DNA of 21,914 nt from CAYYAQ01 sp964469555 (GTDB lineage: Bacteria; Planctomycetota; UBA1135; UBA2386), in the NCBI GenBank assembly GCA_964469555.1, contig CAYYAQ010000089.1, positions 1 through 21,914 of the forward strand. The letters are read 5' to 3'. Position numbers and translations under genes: made by a program. Position 1 is the first letter of the stretch. Each line of letters opens with the position of its first letter. Under the pieces are notes generated by a model that made no database searches, had not been told where the DNA came from, and was given only the letters and a program-made list of their open reading frames with translations. Positions 1 through 7,348 of this stretch are shown here, piece after piece.

Positions 1-1422
1 TACGACGAACTCAACATGATCGCGTCGTACGGTGGGTTCCCGACCCGCTACCCGCACTGGCGGTTCGGGATGGAGTACCAGAAGCTGTCGAAGTCCTACA
101 CGTACGGGCTGTCGAAGATCTACGAGCTGGTGATCAACAACGACCCTTGCTACGCGTACCTGATGCGCAGCAACTCGATCACGGATCAAAAGCTCGTGAT
201 GGCGCACGTCTACGGGCACTGCGACTTCTTCAAGAACAACCTGTGGTTCTCGAAGACCTCACGCAAGATGATGGACATCATGGCGAACCATGGGACGGCG
301 GTTCGGCGCCACATGGATCGCCACGGTCAGGGTTCTGTCGAGGACTTCATCGATCAGGTCAACTCGATCGACAACCTGATCGACATTTACTCGCCGTTCA
401 TCAAGCGGGAGGGGTCCTCGATTGACCAGCGGGATTCGTCTCTGCAGGAGGAAGAAACCGTCTACAAGATTCCCGCCAGCGAGTACATGGATCGCTACAT
501 CAATCCGCGGGAGCCCGAGAAAGCCGAATTCGAGAAGGGGGAGAAGGAGTCGCGCAAGTCGTCGGAGCCGATGGGCGACGTACTCAAGTTCATTCTCGAG
601 AACGCCCCTCTCCGGTCGTGGGAGCAGGACATCCTCGCGATGCTGCGCGACGAGGCCTACTACTTCGCGCCCCAAGGCATGACGAAGATCATGAACGAGG
701 GGTGGGCTGTGTTCTGGCACTCGCGGATGATGACGCACCACCTGTTGGAGGCGTCGGAGATCATCAACTACGCGGATTCGCACGCCGGAACCTTGTTCAC
801 GCAGCCCGGGCAGATCAACCCGTACAAGATGGGCGTCGAGCTCTTCAAGCACATCGAATACCGGTGGGATCGCGGGCAGTTCGGGATCGAATATCAGCGC
901 TGCGAGGACGCGCGTCTGCGGCGTGAATGGAACACCGAGGCGGGCAAGGGTCGCGAGAAGGTCTTCGAGGTGCGGAAGATCTACAACGACGTGTCGTTCG
1001 TCGACGAGTTCATCACATCGGAGTTCGCCGAAGATCAGAAGCTGTACATCTACGGTCGTAACCCTTCGACCGGACAGTACGAGATCGTCGACCGTGACTA
1101 CACCAAGGTGAAGACCGCGCTGCTCGATCAACTGACGAACTTTGGCAATCCGATCATCAAGGTCGCCGAAGACAACTACAAGAACCGCGGCGAGCTGTAT
1201 CTTCAGCACGAGTGGATCGACAAGGACCTCGAGTTCGAGTCCGCGCTGCGTACGCTGCAGAGCCTCTACCACATGTGGAAGCGCCCGGTGCACATCGAGA
1301 CGCGCGAAGGGGGCAAGGCGCGTCTGTTGTCCTTCGATGGCGAAGAAGCCGTGATGAAGGAATTGCCGGGCAAGGAAGATACGGCAGAGGTCGTGGGCAG
1401 CGCTCCGCCGGACGAGGATTGA
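1..1422 (+). CDS. spoVR: SpoVR family protein (5' end missing)
   Basis: The frame is open from base 1 and stops at TGA 1420-1422, leaving 473 visible residues; roughly 40-50 N-terminal residues of a typical family member lie outside the window. Family hallmarks are the PHWRFG segment near the start, NNDPCYAYLM, and the His-rich AHVYGHCDFFKNN segment, followed by the long SpoVR core and a basic/acidic tail. In Bacillus SpoVR is needed for spore cortex formation; in non-sporulating bacteria the family (E. coli YcgB) is usually encoded with the PrkA kinase and a YeaH/DUF444 protein and linked to stress or starvation. Those partners would lie upstream, outside the window, so this is not verified. 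The molecular activity is unknown. No start codon should be assigned here: the first internal ATG (16) is not the true start. The next gene begins 26 bases downstream. Confidence 0.93.
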   Translation, partial: YDELNMIASYGGFPTRYPHWRFGMEYQKLSKSYTYGLSKIYELVINNDPCYAYLMRSNSITDQKLVMAHVYGHCDFFKNNLWFSKTSRKMMDIMANHGTAVRRHMDRHGQGSVEDFIDQVNSIDNLIDIYSPFIKREGSSIDQRDSSLQEEETVYKIPASEYMDRYINPREPEKAEFEKGEKESRKSSEPMGDVLKFILENAPLRSWEQDILAMLRDEAYYFAPQGMTKIMNEGWAVFWHSRMMTHHLLEASEIINYADSHAGTLFTQPGQINPYKMGVELFKHIEYRWDRGQFGIEYQRCEDARLRREWNTEAGKGREKVFEVRKIYNDVSFVDEFITSEFAEDQKLYIYGRNPSTGQYEIVDRDYTKVKTALLDQLTNFGNPIIKVAEDNYKNRGELYLQHEWIDKDLEFESALRTLQSLYHMWKRPVHIETREGGKARLLSFDGEEAVMKELPGKEDTAEVVGSAPPDED

Positions 1423-1448
1423 CCTCTTGGTTCTGAGATGATGTCACC

Positions 1449-2219
1449 GTGATTCCGTTTGGAGACGATCAGGGTGGCATTCGCGTCGTCACGACGACGG
1501 CTGTCGTGTTCCTCGCGATCGTGGGTGTGTATCTTTGCGAGTGGACACTCACGCCGGAAGCCGTGAAGTCTCTCGTTGCGGACTACGGCATCCTCGCGCA
1601 GCAGGTGTCGCAGCAGTTTCAGGTGGGAGATGGGGCGGGCAGGTCCATCCAGAGCGTGATGTCGCGCGGGATCCTGCCCTTCATCACGTACCCGTTCCTT
1701 CATAGCGGTCCGATCCACGCGGCGAGCTGCGCGTTGGCGTTTTGGGCGTTTGGATCCCGATTGGAGTCGCGCACCTCGTGGTGGCGGTTCTTGCTGTTCT
1801 TTGTCCTGAGCACCGTGGCTGGAGGCCTGGCTCAGTTGCAGTGGGGCGCAGCGCCGGATGTGGTCCATCTGGGGGCGACGGTTCCCGTCGGGAGCGTGGC
1901 GCTCACCTATCTGGTGCTCTATCCAAAGGCACGAACTCGCGTGTTGGTCCTTCCACTGCCCTTGATCCTGCAGATCCCCGCCGTGGTCTCTCTCGCGATC
2001 TTCGGTGCGATGCAGTTTCACAAGATCCAGGACTTCTTTGGCCTCGATTGTGGCGTGTCCCTCGATTACATCCCTCAGGCGGCGTCCGTCTCATTCTGCG
2101 GACTTGTGCTCGGGCCCTTGTTGCTCGGGTGGCGACGAAAGACGACTTCCGGTTCGGAGACGGCGAAGTCGAAACGTCGGGCGCCGAGTCGACGAGGATC
2201 GTATGCCCACAAGAGATGA
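1449..2219 (+). CDS. Rhomboid-fold membrane protein, predicted catalytically inactive
   Basis: This 256-residue integral membrane protein starts at GTG 1449; no in-frame ATG fits better. It has a first hydrophobic helix at about residues 14-31 and further helices at about 75-105, 113-130, 145-160, 167-188 and 212-227, and it ends in a basic tail. The layout matches small bacterial rhomboid intramembrane proteases: an FLHSGPIH segment leading into a helix that ends FWAFGSRLE, a VAGG-containing helix, and the TYLVLYPKAR segment that normally follows the catalytic GxSG. The residues that make a rhomboid a protease are absent: the oxyanion Asn position is Cys94, the catalytic Ser position is Thr144 (GATV instead of GASG), and the catalytic His position is Ala212. 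It probably binds rather than cuts membrane proteins, like iRhoms or derlins, but that is inference. It overlaps the next gene by 17 bases, suggesting one operon. Confidence 0.72.
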   Translation: MIPFGDDQGGIRVVTTTAVVFLAIVGVYLCEWTLTPEAVKSLVADYGILAQQVSQQFQVGDGAGRSIQSVMSRGILPFITYPFLHSGPIHAASCALAFWAFGSRLESRTSWWRFLLFFVLSTVAGGLAQLQWGAAPDVVHLGATVPVGSVALTYLVLYPKARTRVLVLPLPLILQIPAVVSLAIFGAMQFHKIQDFFGLDCGVSLDYIPQAASVSFCGLVLGPLLLGWRRKTTSGSETAKSKRRAPSRRGSYAHKR

Positions 2220-3651
2220 CCGAGCGCAGCCCCCTGAGTCGGCTCCCGCGCGGGATGCGCGCTGGTCGGGGACGCACTGGTTGTTCTTGTGTCTGCTGGT
2301 GATCGCGGGGGCGTGGCTGCGCGTCGTCGCGGCGAGCAACGATCTCTGGCTGGATGAGATCTGGACGATCATCCAAGTCAAGGAGCGCGTGCAGTCGTTG
2401 TTCGACGTCTTCACGCGCCTCGATCGGGAGAACCACGCGCTCTACACGATGTGGGTCTTCCTGGCCGGGCCGAACGCGTCCGATTTCATGTTTCGGCTGC
2501 CGGCCGTGGTCGCGGGTATTGCCGTCATTCCGCTCGTCGCATGGGTCGCACATCTACAGTGGCGCTCGCCCGTCGCGACGATGTTCGCCGCCGCAATGGT
2601 CACCACGTCCTACCTCCAGGTGCACTACGGCTCGGAAGCTCGCGGGTACGCGCCGGCCATCTTCCTGGCACTGCTCGCGTACGCATTTCTGCTTCGCGGT
2701 TGGGACGGCGGAGTGTGGTGGCGCGTGGGATACGGTCTCGTGCTCAGCGTCGGGTTTGTCGCGCAACCGCTCGTGCTCAGCTTGTTGATGGGTGCCGGCG
2801 CGTGGACCCTGTACGACACCTGGCGTCGCGGTGGCGCCGCGAAAGCGATCCGCAGCGCCGCCGTTTGGCACGGCGTCCCGGCTGCCCTTTTCGGCGTCTA
2901 CTACTTTGCCTATCTCCGACACTTGCGCACGGGAGGTGGCCCCCATTACGCCCCGGAACAGATCGCCAACGACGCGGTGGCCTACACGTTTGGTCTGCCG
3001 GTCACCGCGACGGTGACTACGTTGGCGGTATGTGTCGGTAGCGCCGTGCTCGTCACTGGGGTCATCCTCCTGGTGAGAGCGCGAGACAACTCCTGGTTGT
3101 TCTACGCCGTGGGAATTGTGATCGCGCCGGTCTTGTTGATCGTCACGCGTGGCTCACCGTACCTGTACGAACGGTATTTCGTTCTCAACATGGCGCTACT
3201 GCTTCTGCTGGCCAGTCGGGTTGCGTCGTGGAGTTGGTCCAGAGGAACTGTGGGACGCAGCGCAGCGCTCGGTTGCCTGATCGCGATGTTCGCCGGGAGC
3301 GCGTATCAAGCCAACGGACTCATTCGCCATGGACGCGGGGACTATCGCGGGGTCGCGCGCCTCATCGCCCAACAGACATCTACACCGACAGTCACGTTCG
3401 CTGGCGACGACATATTTCGCATCAAACTCGTGATGGACCACCACTTTCCTCGCGCCGTCCCGGGACGAAAATACCGTCAGGTGCGCAAGGAGGAAGGGCC
3501 GCCGTGGTTGTTGGTGCACAGCCAGGTGCTGCCGATGCCCGAGTTGCCGCCATTCGCCGACACGCCGCATGGCCGGTATCAACACGTGCGGACGTTCCCA
3601 TACGCCCGACTCTCTGGATGGCATTCTGCGGTGTACCGACTGGTCCGTTGA
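2203..3651 (+). CDS. GT-C type membrane glycosyltransferase (PMT/ArnT-like)
   Basis: The 482-residue product begins at ATG 2203, inside the end of the rhomboid-like gene, with a GAGG Shine-Dalgarno at 2194-2197; the open frame continues further upstream but that part is a shadow of the preceding gene. A first membrane helix at about residues 25-44 is followed by LWLDEIWT, whose Asp51-Glu52 pair matches the catalytic acidic residues of the first periplasmic loop in GT39/GT83-type transferases. The YGSEARGYA segment (residues 142-150) matches the conserved SxEARxYA motif of the same superfamily. About ten hydrophobic helices follow, then a soluble C-terminal domain of about 100 residues. Such enzymes move a sugar from a polyprenyl-phosphate carrier onto a lipid, glycan or protein outside the membrane. 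The acceptor and sugar cannot be told from sequence. Confidence 0.8.
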   Translation: MPTRDDRAQPPESAPARDARWSGTHWLFLCLLVIAGAWLRVVAASNDLWLDEIWTIIQVKERVQSLFDVFTRLDRENHALYTMWVFLAGPNASDFMFRLPAVVAGIAVIPLVAWVAHLQWRSPVATMFAAAMVTTSYLQVHYGSEARGYAPAIFLALLAYAFLLRGWDGGVWWRVGYGLVLSVGFVAQPLVLSLLMGAGAWTLYDTWRRGGAAKAIRSAAVWHGVPAALFGVYYFAYLRHLRTGGGPHYAPEQIANDAVAYTFGLPVTATVTTLAVCVGSAVLVTGVILLVRARDNSWLFYAVGIVIAPVLLIVTRGSPYLYERYFVLNMALLLLLASRVASWSWSRGTVGRSAALGCLIAMFAGSAYQANGLIRHGRGDYRGVARLIAQQTSTPTVTFAGDDIFRIKLVMDHHFPRAVPGRKYRQVRKEEGPPWLLVHSQVLPMPELPPFADTPHGRYQHVRTFPYARLSGWHSAVYRLVR

Positions 3652-3701
3652 CCGCGCGCACGTGTGTGGCTTTTCCGCATCTTGGGACTACGCCCCCGGC
3701 G

Positions 3702-4037
3702 ATGAAGATCGACTTTGCCTGCACGCGGAAGGGTTGAACGTCTTGCCAACGCGCGGAGAGTTACTTCGGCGATGAAGTGGTGATCAAGAGTTCCCAGGAC
3801 GCCCGCAAGGAGCCGATCAAGCCTGCCGGGCTGAAGGAGTTGTTCCGCGGCCAGGCGCGGCTGCTCGTCGCCAAGGGCAAGAAGCTCGTCGGCGTGAAAC
3901 TCGGGGACATTGACAAGGCCGAGCTCGAACGCCCGGTGATCGGTCCCTCGGGTAATCTCAGGGCGCCCACCTTCTTGCGTGGCAAGAAGGCGATGGTGGG
4001 GTACCACGAAGAAGGCTGCGCGGCGTTCTTGGCGTGA
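3702..4037 (+). CDS. ArsC/Spx-like selenoprotein with in-frame TGA (Sec12)
   Basis: Read through the TGA at 3735-3737, the frame from ATG 3702 to TGA 4035-4037 gives 111 residues: M-K-I-D-F-A-C-T-R-K-G-U-T-S-C-Q, then a helix, an SSQDARKEP segment and a C-terminal GNLRAPTFLRGKKAMVGY segment. This is the thioredoxin-like layout of the ArsC/Spx group: a short first strand, a redox motif (here U12-x-x-C15) at the start of helix 1, and a cis-Pro-like RAPT before the last strands. I recall a family described as ArsC family (seleno)protein with the same start and the same GNLRAPT block, where the first redox residue is Cys or Sec. Coding signal lies on both sides of the TGA. If the TGA were a stop, only a GTG-started fragment (3777) lacking strand 1 and the redox motif would remain. 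Likely a thiol/selenol oxidoreductase; the substrate is unknown. The ATG has only a weak Shine-Dalgarno. It lies 50 bases after the glycosyltransferase. Confidence 0.82.
3738..3780 (+). promoter_or_regulatory. Candidate bacterial SECIS hairpin
   Basis: Directly after the TGA, within the coding frame, the bases 3761-3767 pair with 3774-3780: five Watson-Crick pairs next to the loop (ACTTC with GAAGT) and two T-G pairs below. The apical loop GGCGAT begins with two G residues and starts 30 bases after the TGA. A GC-containing stem, a small loop with G among its first two bases, and a TGA-to-loop distance of about 16-37 bases are the published features of bacterial SECIS elements, which bind SelB and direct Sec insertion. 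No energy calculation was done. Confidence 0.62.
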
Positions 4038-4058
4038 GAAGCGCCGACGATACGATGA

Positions 4059-6359
4059 CTAGATGATGCCGAAGTGCCCGTCTTCCGTGGACTGCACCAT
4101 CGGATCCAACTCCGCCAACTGTTCGATGCAGGGGAGGAACGCACCGAGTTCGGGGGTCTCGCTCACGATCTGTTCGCGATTCATCGGTTCGGCTGCTTCG
4201 CGCAAGCACTCTCGGATTCGATGCTGGATCCACCCGACGAGTCCGAGTTCCGTGCGTGCTACGATCGCGCCGGGGAGCAATTCGAACTGGGCGTGCCTTC
4301 TCAGCAGATCGAGGAGCATGTGCTCTGTGAGCCAGTCGCCGCCGAGATCCGTCACGCGGATCATCTCGAGCAACTCTGCTGCTTCGGAATATCCCCGCCC
4401 GTCTGCGAGTGCTGTCTCGATCAACTCGAAGAGGCGCTGCAGTCTTGCCTCGTCGAACGGGTAGTTCGACAGGTTGTCGATGCGATCCGGCGCGGGTTCG
4501 ACGAGAGCTCGGTTCTCGTGTATCACGCAAGCCGCGAGCCTTCGTCTCTGCCGGGGTTGGTTGTTCAGGAATCGCGATATCACGATCTCACCCATCGCCC
4601 GGCGCATCGAATCGTGAATGTCTTCAATGACGATTGACTTGTCGGTGGGCACGCAGAAGAGTCCACGCCCGAGGTAGCGCACTCGGGAATCCTGGCGAAG
4701 GCACTCGAGAATCATGTAGACCTTCTGCTCGGGCATCCCGGCACACGTATGCGGAGCGAGGACGTTGCGACGCCGACCATCAGCCGTCATCTCCGCGATG
4801 ATCGCGTCTGCCTCGGCCTGCGCGAGAGCGAGTTCTGTCTGTCGCTCTGACCGCAGATTCCACGTCGCGCGGCCCACTTCGATGAATCTGGGATCGCCGC
4901 GAAGATGATCGAGCAGTTGCCGCATGTTCCCGGTGCTATGCAACTCGCGGTAGATGAACACGATGTCCTCGAGGCTCTTTGGTTGACCTGACTCCGCGAG
5001 AATCGCGTGGAGTCTATCGGCAATGCTCAGTTCGCCGGGTTGGACGACATCGCCCAATACGGGATCGATTTGAATGCGCAGGTGATGGTGACTCCGCACC
5101 AGATGCATCAGGAGGCCGGAAGGTACAGGGTTCACGATGTTGCGTACTTGGTTGACGAGGTCGCGCACGGGCAACGGCAGTTGGTCGCGGGCGCAGCTGC
5201 GCCTCACTTCCGCGCGCAAACGCCTGAACGTGGCCGGTCGGAGGGTCGACAGCACGTCGCCGTAGAGGAAGAACTCACCTGCCAGCAGGAAGCGCACGAG
5301 TCGCAGCGGGAGGAGTGGGTCCTTCGATGCCGTGGCGGCCCGGTGCAGCAGCGTGTCGAGCGCGAACTTGTCGTGGAAGATCACGCCCTCGAACGCACGG
5401 AACTCTCGGCGTGCCTCGCCTTGAATCCGGTTGACGAATGACGGCGCCTGTTCGCGAAGCGTGACGCGCGTGCTCTCTTCGAGAACTCGAGCCGTGGCGA
5501 TGTCGATGGCCATCCGGTCGGCGATTTCCTCGAGAGATCGAATCGGACCCGAAAGCCCGATTCGTTGGATGAAGAGCGCGCGCTGGTCGCCGTCCAGGAC
5601 CGAGAGGATCTCCGACATCGTCCCCTCGAAGTCGAACTCGGGCTCGTGCCCACCCGCGTCGATGCTTCGGTCGACGCCGATGTGCACCAGGCGGTCCAGT
5701 GCCGCTCGCAAGTCATCGACGCCGCGCGGCCCGATCGACGAGACATCGTAGAGGCGCGCGAGGGGCGAGCGCAGAAGATCACCGATCTGAACGATGCCCC
5801 GGCGCTCGAGAGCCTCGGTCAATTCCGATTCGAGGTGCAGTCCCCGAATCTCGTATGCGAGGAGCGTCTGAGAGAGCAGCGAGAGGCTGTCAGTCGCGAC
5901 GACCTGCCTGATCCGCTGTGCCACGAGCCAGTACGTGCGTTCGCCGAATCCCTTGACCGCGAGCAGTTCCTCTTTCGGCGTGTCGAGGAACTCGCCGATT
6001 GTCGAGATCCCGAGCGACTGGAAGGCGCGCTCGGCTCGAGGGCTGTCGAGCAGGCCGCGGATGGGCTTGTCGAGGTCGTCGGGATCGGGGCCCGATGTCG
6101 CGTCCCGCGGCGTGGTCAGGAAGTCACGAACGCGGTGGGTGAGGTCGTCGTAGGTTCGATCGCCACAGTTTCGCAGGCGCGTGAACTCTCTGCGATCGCG
6201 CTGAAGGAAGTCCAGCACCGTGCGCACGCCGGTTTGGCGGCACGCCCGCAGACCGCGTGCCGTCAATTCCAGGTAGCGGATTTCGTAGCCAAGACGCGGA
6301 TCATCGGAGTCGGCAATCGGAATTCCCGAGAACCGGGTGGACTCCGAGTTGGCCGTCAT
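4059..6359 (-). CDS. Triple alpha-CTD / sigma-4-like / winged-helix DNA-binding protein
   Basis: This protein has 766 residues when started at ATG 6359, which overlaps the upstream stop codon as ATGA; the open frame extends 48 codons further, but that part lies in the HEAT gene. Three copies of an RNA polymerase alpha C-terminal-like helix-hairpin-helix unit are visible at about 29-75 (ELTARGLRACRQTGVRTV...LRNCGDRTYDDL), 103-150 (SLGISTIGEFL...VKGFGERTY) and 176-222 (RRGIVQIGDLL...SIGPRGVDDL). Residues 250-302 resemble sigma-70 region 4 (LDGDQRALFIQRIGL...SLEEIADRM). Residues 446-503 resemble a HARE-type winged helix (SIADRLHAIL...RFIEVGRATWNL), and similar segments appear near 532-573 and 709-766. 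There are no catalytic motifs and no membrane segment. Presumably it binds DNA and may touch RNA polymerase; its regulon is unknown. It is last in a three-gene operon. Confidence 0.75.
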   Translation of the reverse strand: MTANSESTRFSGIPIADSDDPRLGYEIRYLELTARGLRACRQTGVRTVLDFLQRDRREFTRLRNCGDRTYDDLTHRVRDFLTTPRDATSGPDPDDLDKPIRGLLDSPRAERAFQSLGISTIGEFLDTPKEELLAVKGFGERTYWLVAQRIRQVVATDSLSLLSQTLLAYEIRGLHLESELTEALERRGIVQIGDLLRSPLARLYDVSSIGPRGVDDLRAALDRLVHIGVDRSIDAGGHEPEFDFEGTMSEILSVLDGDQRALFIQRIGLSGPIRSLEEIADRMAIDIATARVLEESTRVTLREQAPSFVNRIQGEARREFRAFEGVIFHDKFALDTLLHRAATASKDPLLPLRLVRFLLAGEFFLYGDVLSTLRPATFRRLRAEVRRSCARDQLPLPVRDLVNQVRNIVNPVPSGLLMHLVRSHHHLRIQIDPVLGDVVQPGELSIADRLHAILAESGQPKSLEDIVFIYRELHSTGNMRQLLDHLRGDPRFIEVGRATWNLRSERQTELALAQAEADAIIAEMTADGRRRNVLAPHTCAGMPEQKVYMILECLRQDSRVRYLGRGLFCVPTDKSIVIEDIHDSMRRAMGEIVISRFLNNQPRQRRRLAACVIHENRALVEPAPDRIDNLSNYPFDEARLQRLFELIETALADGRGYSEAAELLEMIRVTDLGGDWLTEHMLLDLLRRHAQFELLPGAIVARTELGLVGWIQHRIRECLREAAEPMNREQIVSETPELGAFLPCIEQLAELDPMVQSTEDGHFGII

Positions 6360-7348
6360 CGTCGGCCCTGGGGGTTGATCGATCGGAACTTGTGAGCGGG
6401 GACCACGATCGCCTCTCGTCCAACCGTGGCCTGAGCGGAGATCGCCTCGGTGGCGAGGCTCGACACCGCCTGGTTCCGGCTCCTGGCAATCCGTTTCAGG
6501 CAATCGGTTGCGTGGTGACCGGGGCAGCGCGAGAGCATCGCGATCGTCCGTGTCTGGCCCTTCACGCCCCGGGGCATTCCTCTCTCGATATGGTCAACCG
6601 CGTAGGCGGCGTCGAGCTCGGGGATAACCTGCAGGTAGATCCTCCGCAGAGACGAGTTCCGGTCGGCCATGTAGTCCTGCAGCAACGTGGGCACCGCCGA
6701 GCGTAGCCGCAGTCGGGAGACCGTCTGTATGAGACCGAGTGCGGCGCGGTCGTCCTGGCCGAGCGTCGACTGCAACGCTTGGATGATGCGGTCTCTGTCA
6801 GCTTGCGTCGCCAACTCGAGTCCTTTGCGGATCGGCAACGCGATCGCGGCGTCGCGACGGACGCGATCGTTCCGCGATCGCAGGTTTGCGGTCAACAGCG
6901 ACAATCGTTCGAGGGTGCTACGGGCATTCAGCAACGCGCGGACGTGGCCGAGGACATCCGGGTCGACGTGCACCATGGCACGTGAGGAGCCGACGGTGAG
7001 ACGCACCTTCCCCGCGCTCTCATCCAGAAACACGAGGTAGCTCGATCCGGCCAGTGTTCCGTGCAGCGCGTGGCCGCAGGCGCGTCCCGCGGTCTCGGTG
7101 AGCGTGAACGATCCGCTCAAGCGACCCTTGAGCGCGCGCTGCACCTTGAAGTGGACGCGCTGTTCTGTTCCGACGACGCGCGTGTTCAACGCGCGCGCTT
7201 GTACGATCGCGGTGGATCGCTCTGATAGGCGAATGAGTGTCGAGCCTTGGTCTTGCGCGGCGAGTGTGCCCGACGCGAGAATGGCGCTCATGCAGGCGAA
7301 CTGAAGTCGCAGGTTGAATCGCATCATGTGTCTTTTCCCGTGTCTCAT
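6356..7348 (-). CDS. Secreted HEAT-repeat protein
   Basis: About 330 residues. The ATG at 7348 shares one base with the TGA of the upstream gene (TGATG); ATGs at 7327 and 7324, just before the hydrophobic segment and preceded by GGGAAAA, are equally possible starts. The N-terminus has a basic stretch, a hydrophobic core (CMSAILASGTLAA) and a likely signal peptidase site before QDQ. Residues about 36-120 form a beta-rich domain with KVQRALKGRLSG, a Cys in GRACGHALHG, and SSYLVFLDE; the pattern is loosely like NTR/TIMP-type OB folds, a weak similarity. From about 125 on there are helical HEAT-like repeats (RNDRVRRDAAIAL, LRLRSAVPTLLQDYMADRNSSLRR). Probably a periplasmic scaffold. Its stop overlaps the start of the next gene as ATGA, so translation is likely coupled to the alpha-CTD protein. 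No specific function is assigned. Confidence 0.75.
   Translation of the reverse strand: MRHGKRHMMRFNLRLQFACMSAILASGTLAAQDQGSTLIRLSERSTAIVQARALNTRVVGTEQRVHFKVQRALKGRLSGSFTLTETAGRACGHALHGTLAGSSYLVFLDESAGKVRLTVGSSRAMVHVDPDVLGHVRALLNARSTLERLSLLTANLRSRNDRVRRDAAIALPIRKGLELATQADRDRIIQALQSTLGQDDRAALGLIQTVSRLRLRSAVPTLLQDYMADRNSSLRRIYLQVIPELDAAYAVDHIERGMPRGVKGQTRTIAMLSRCPGHHATDCLKRIARSRNQAVSSLATEAISAQATVGREAIVVPAHKFRSINPQGRR

Noticed and set aside
259..1293. Open frame of 344 codons opposite spoVR
   Set aside because: Shadow of SpoVR, whose conserved motifs lie on the plus strand.
3735..3737. TGA as an ordinary stop, with a separate gene starting at GTG 3777
   Set aside because: The fragment would lack the first strand and redox motif of its own fold, and the family-like sequence continues upstream through the TGA in the same frame.
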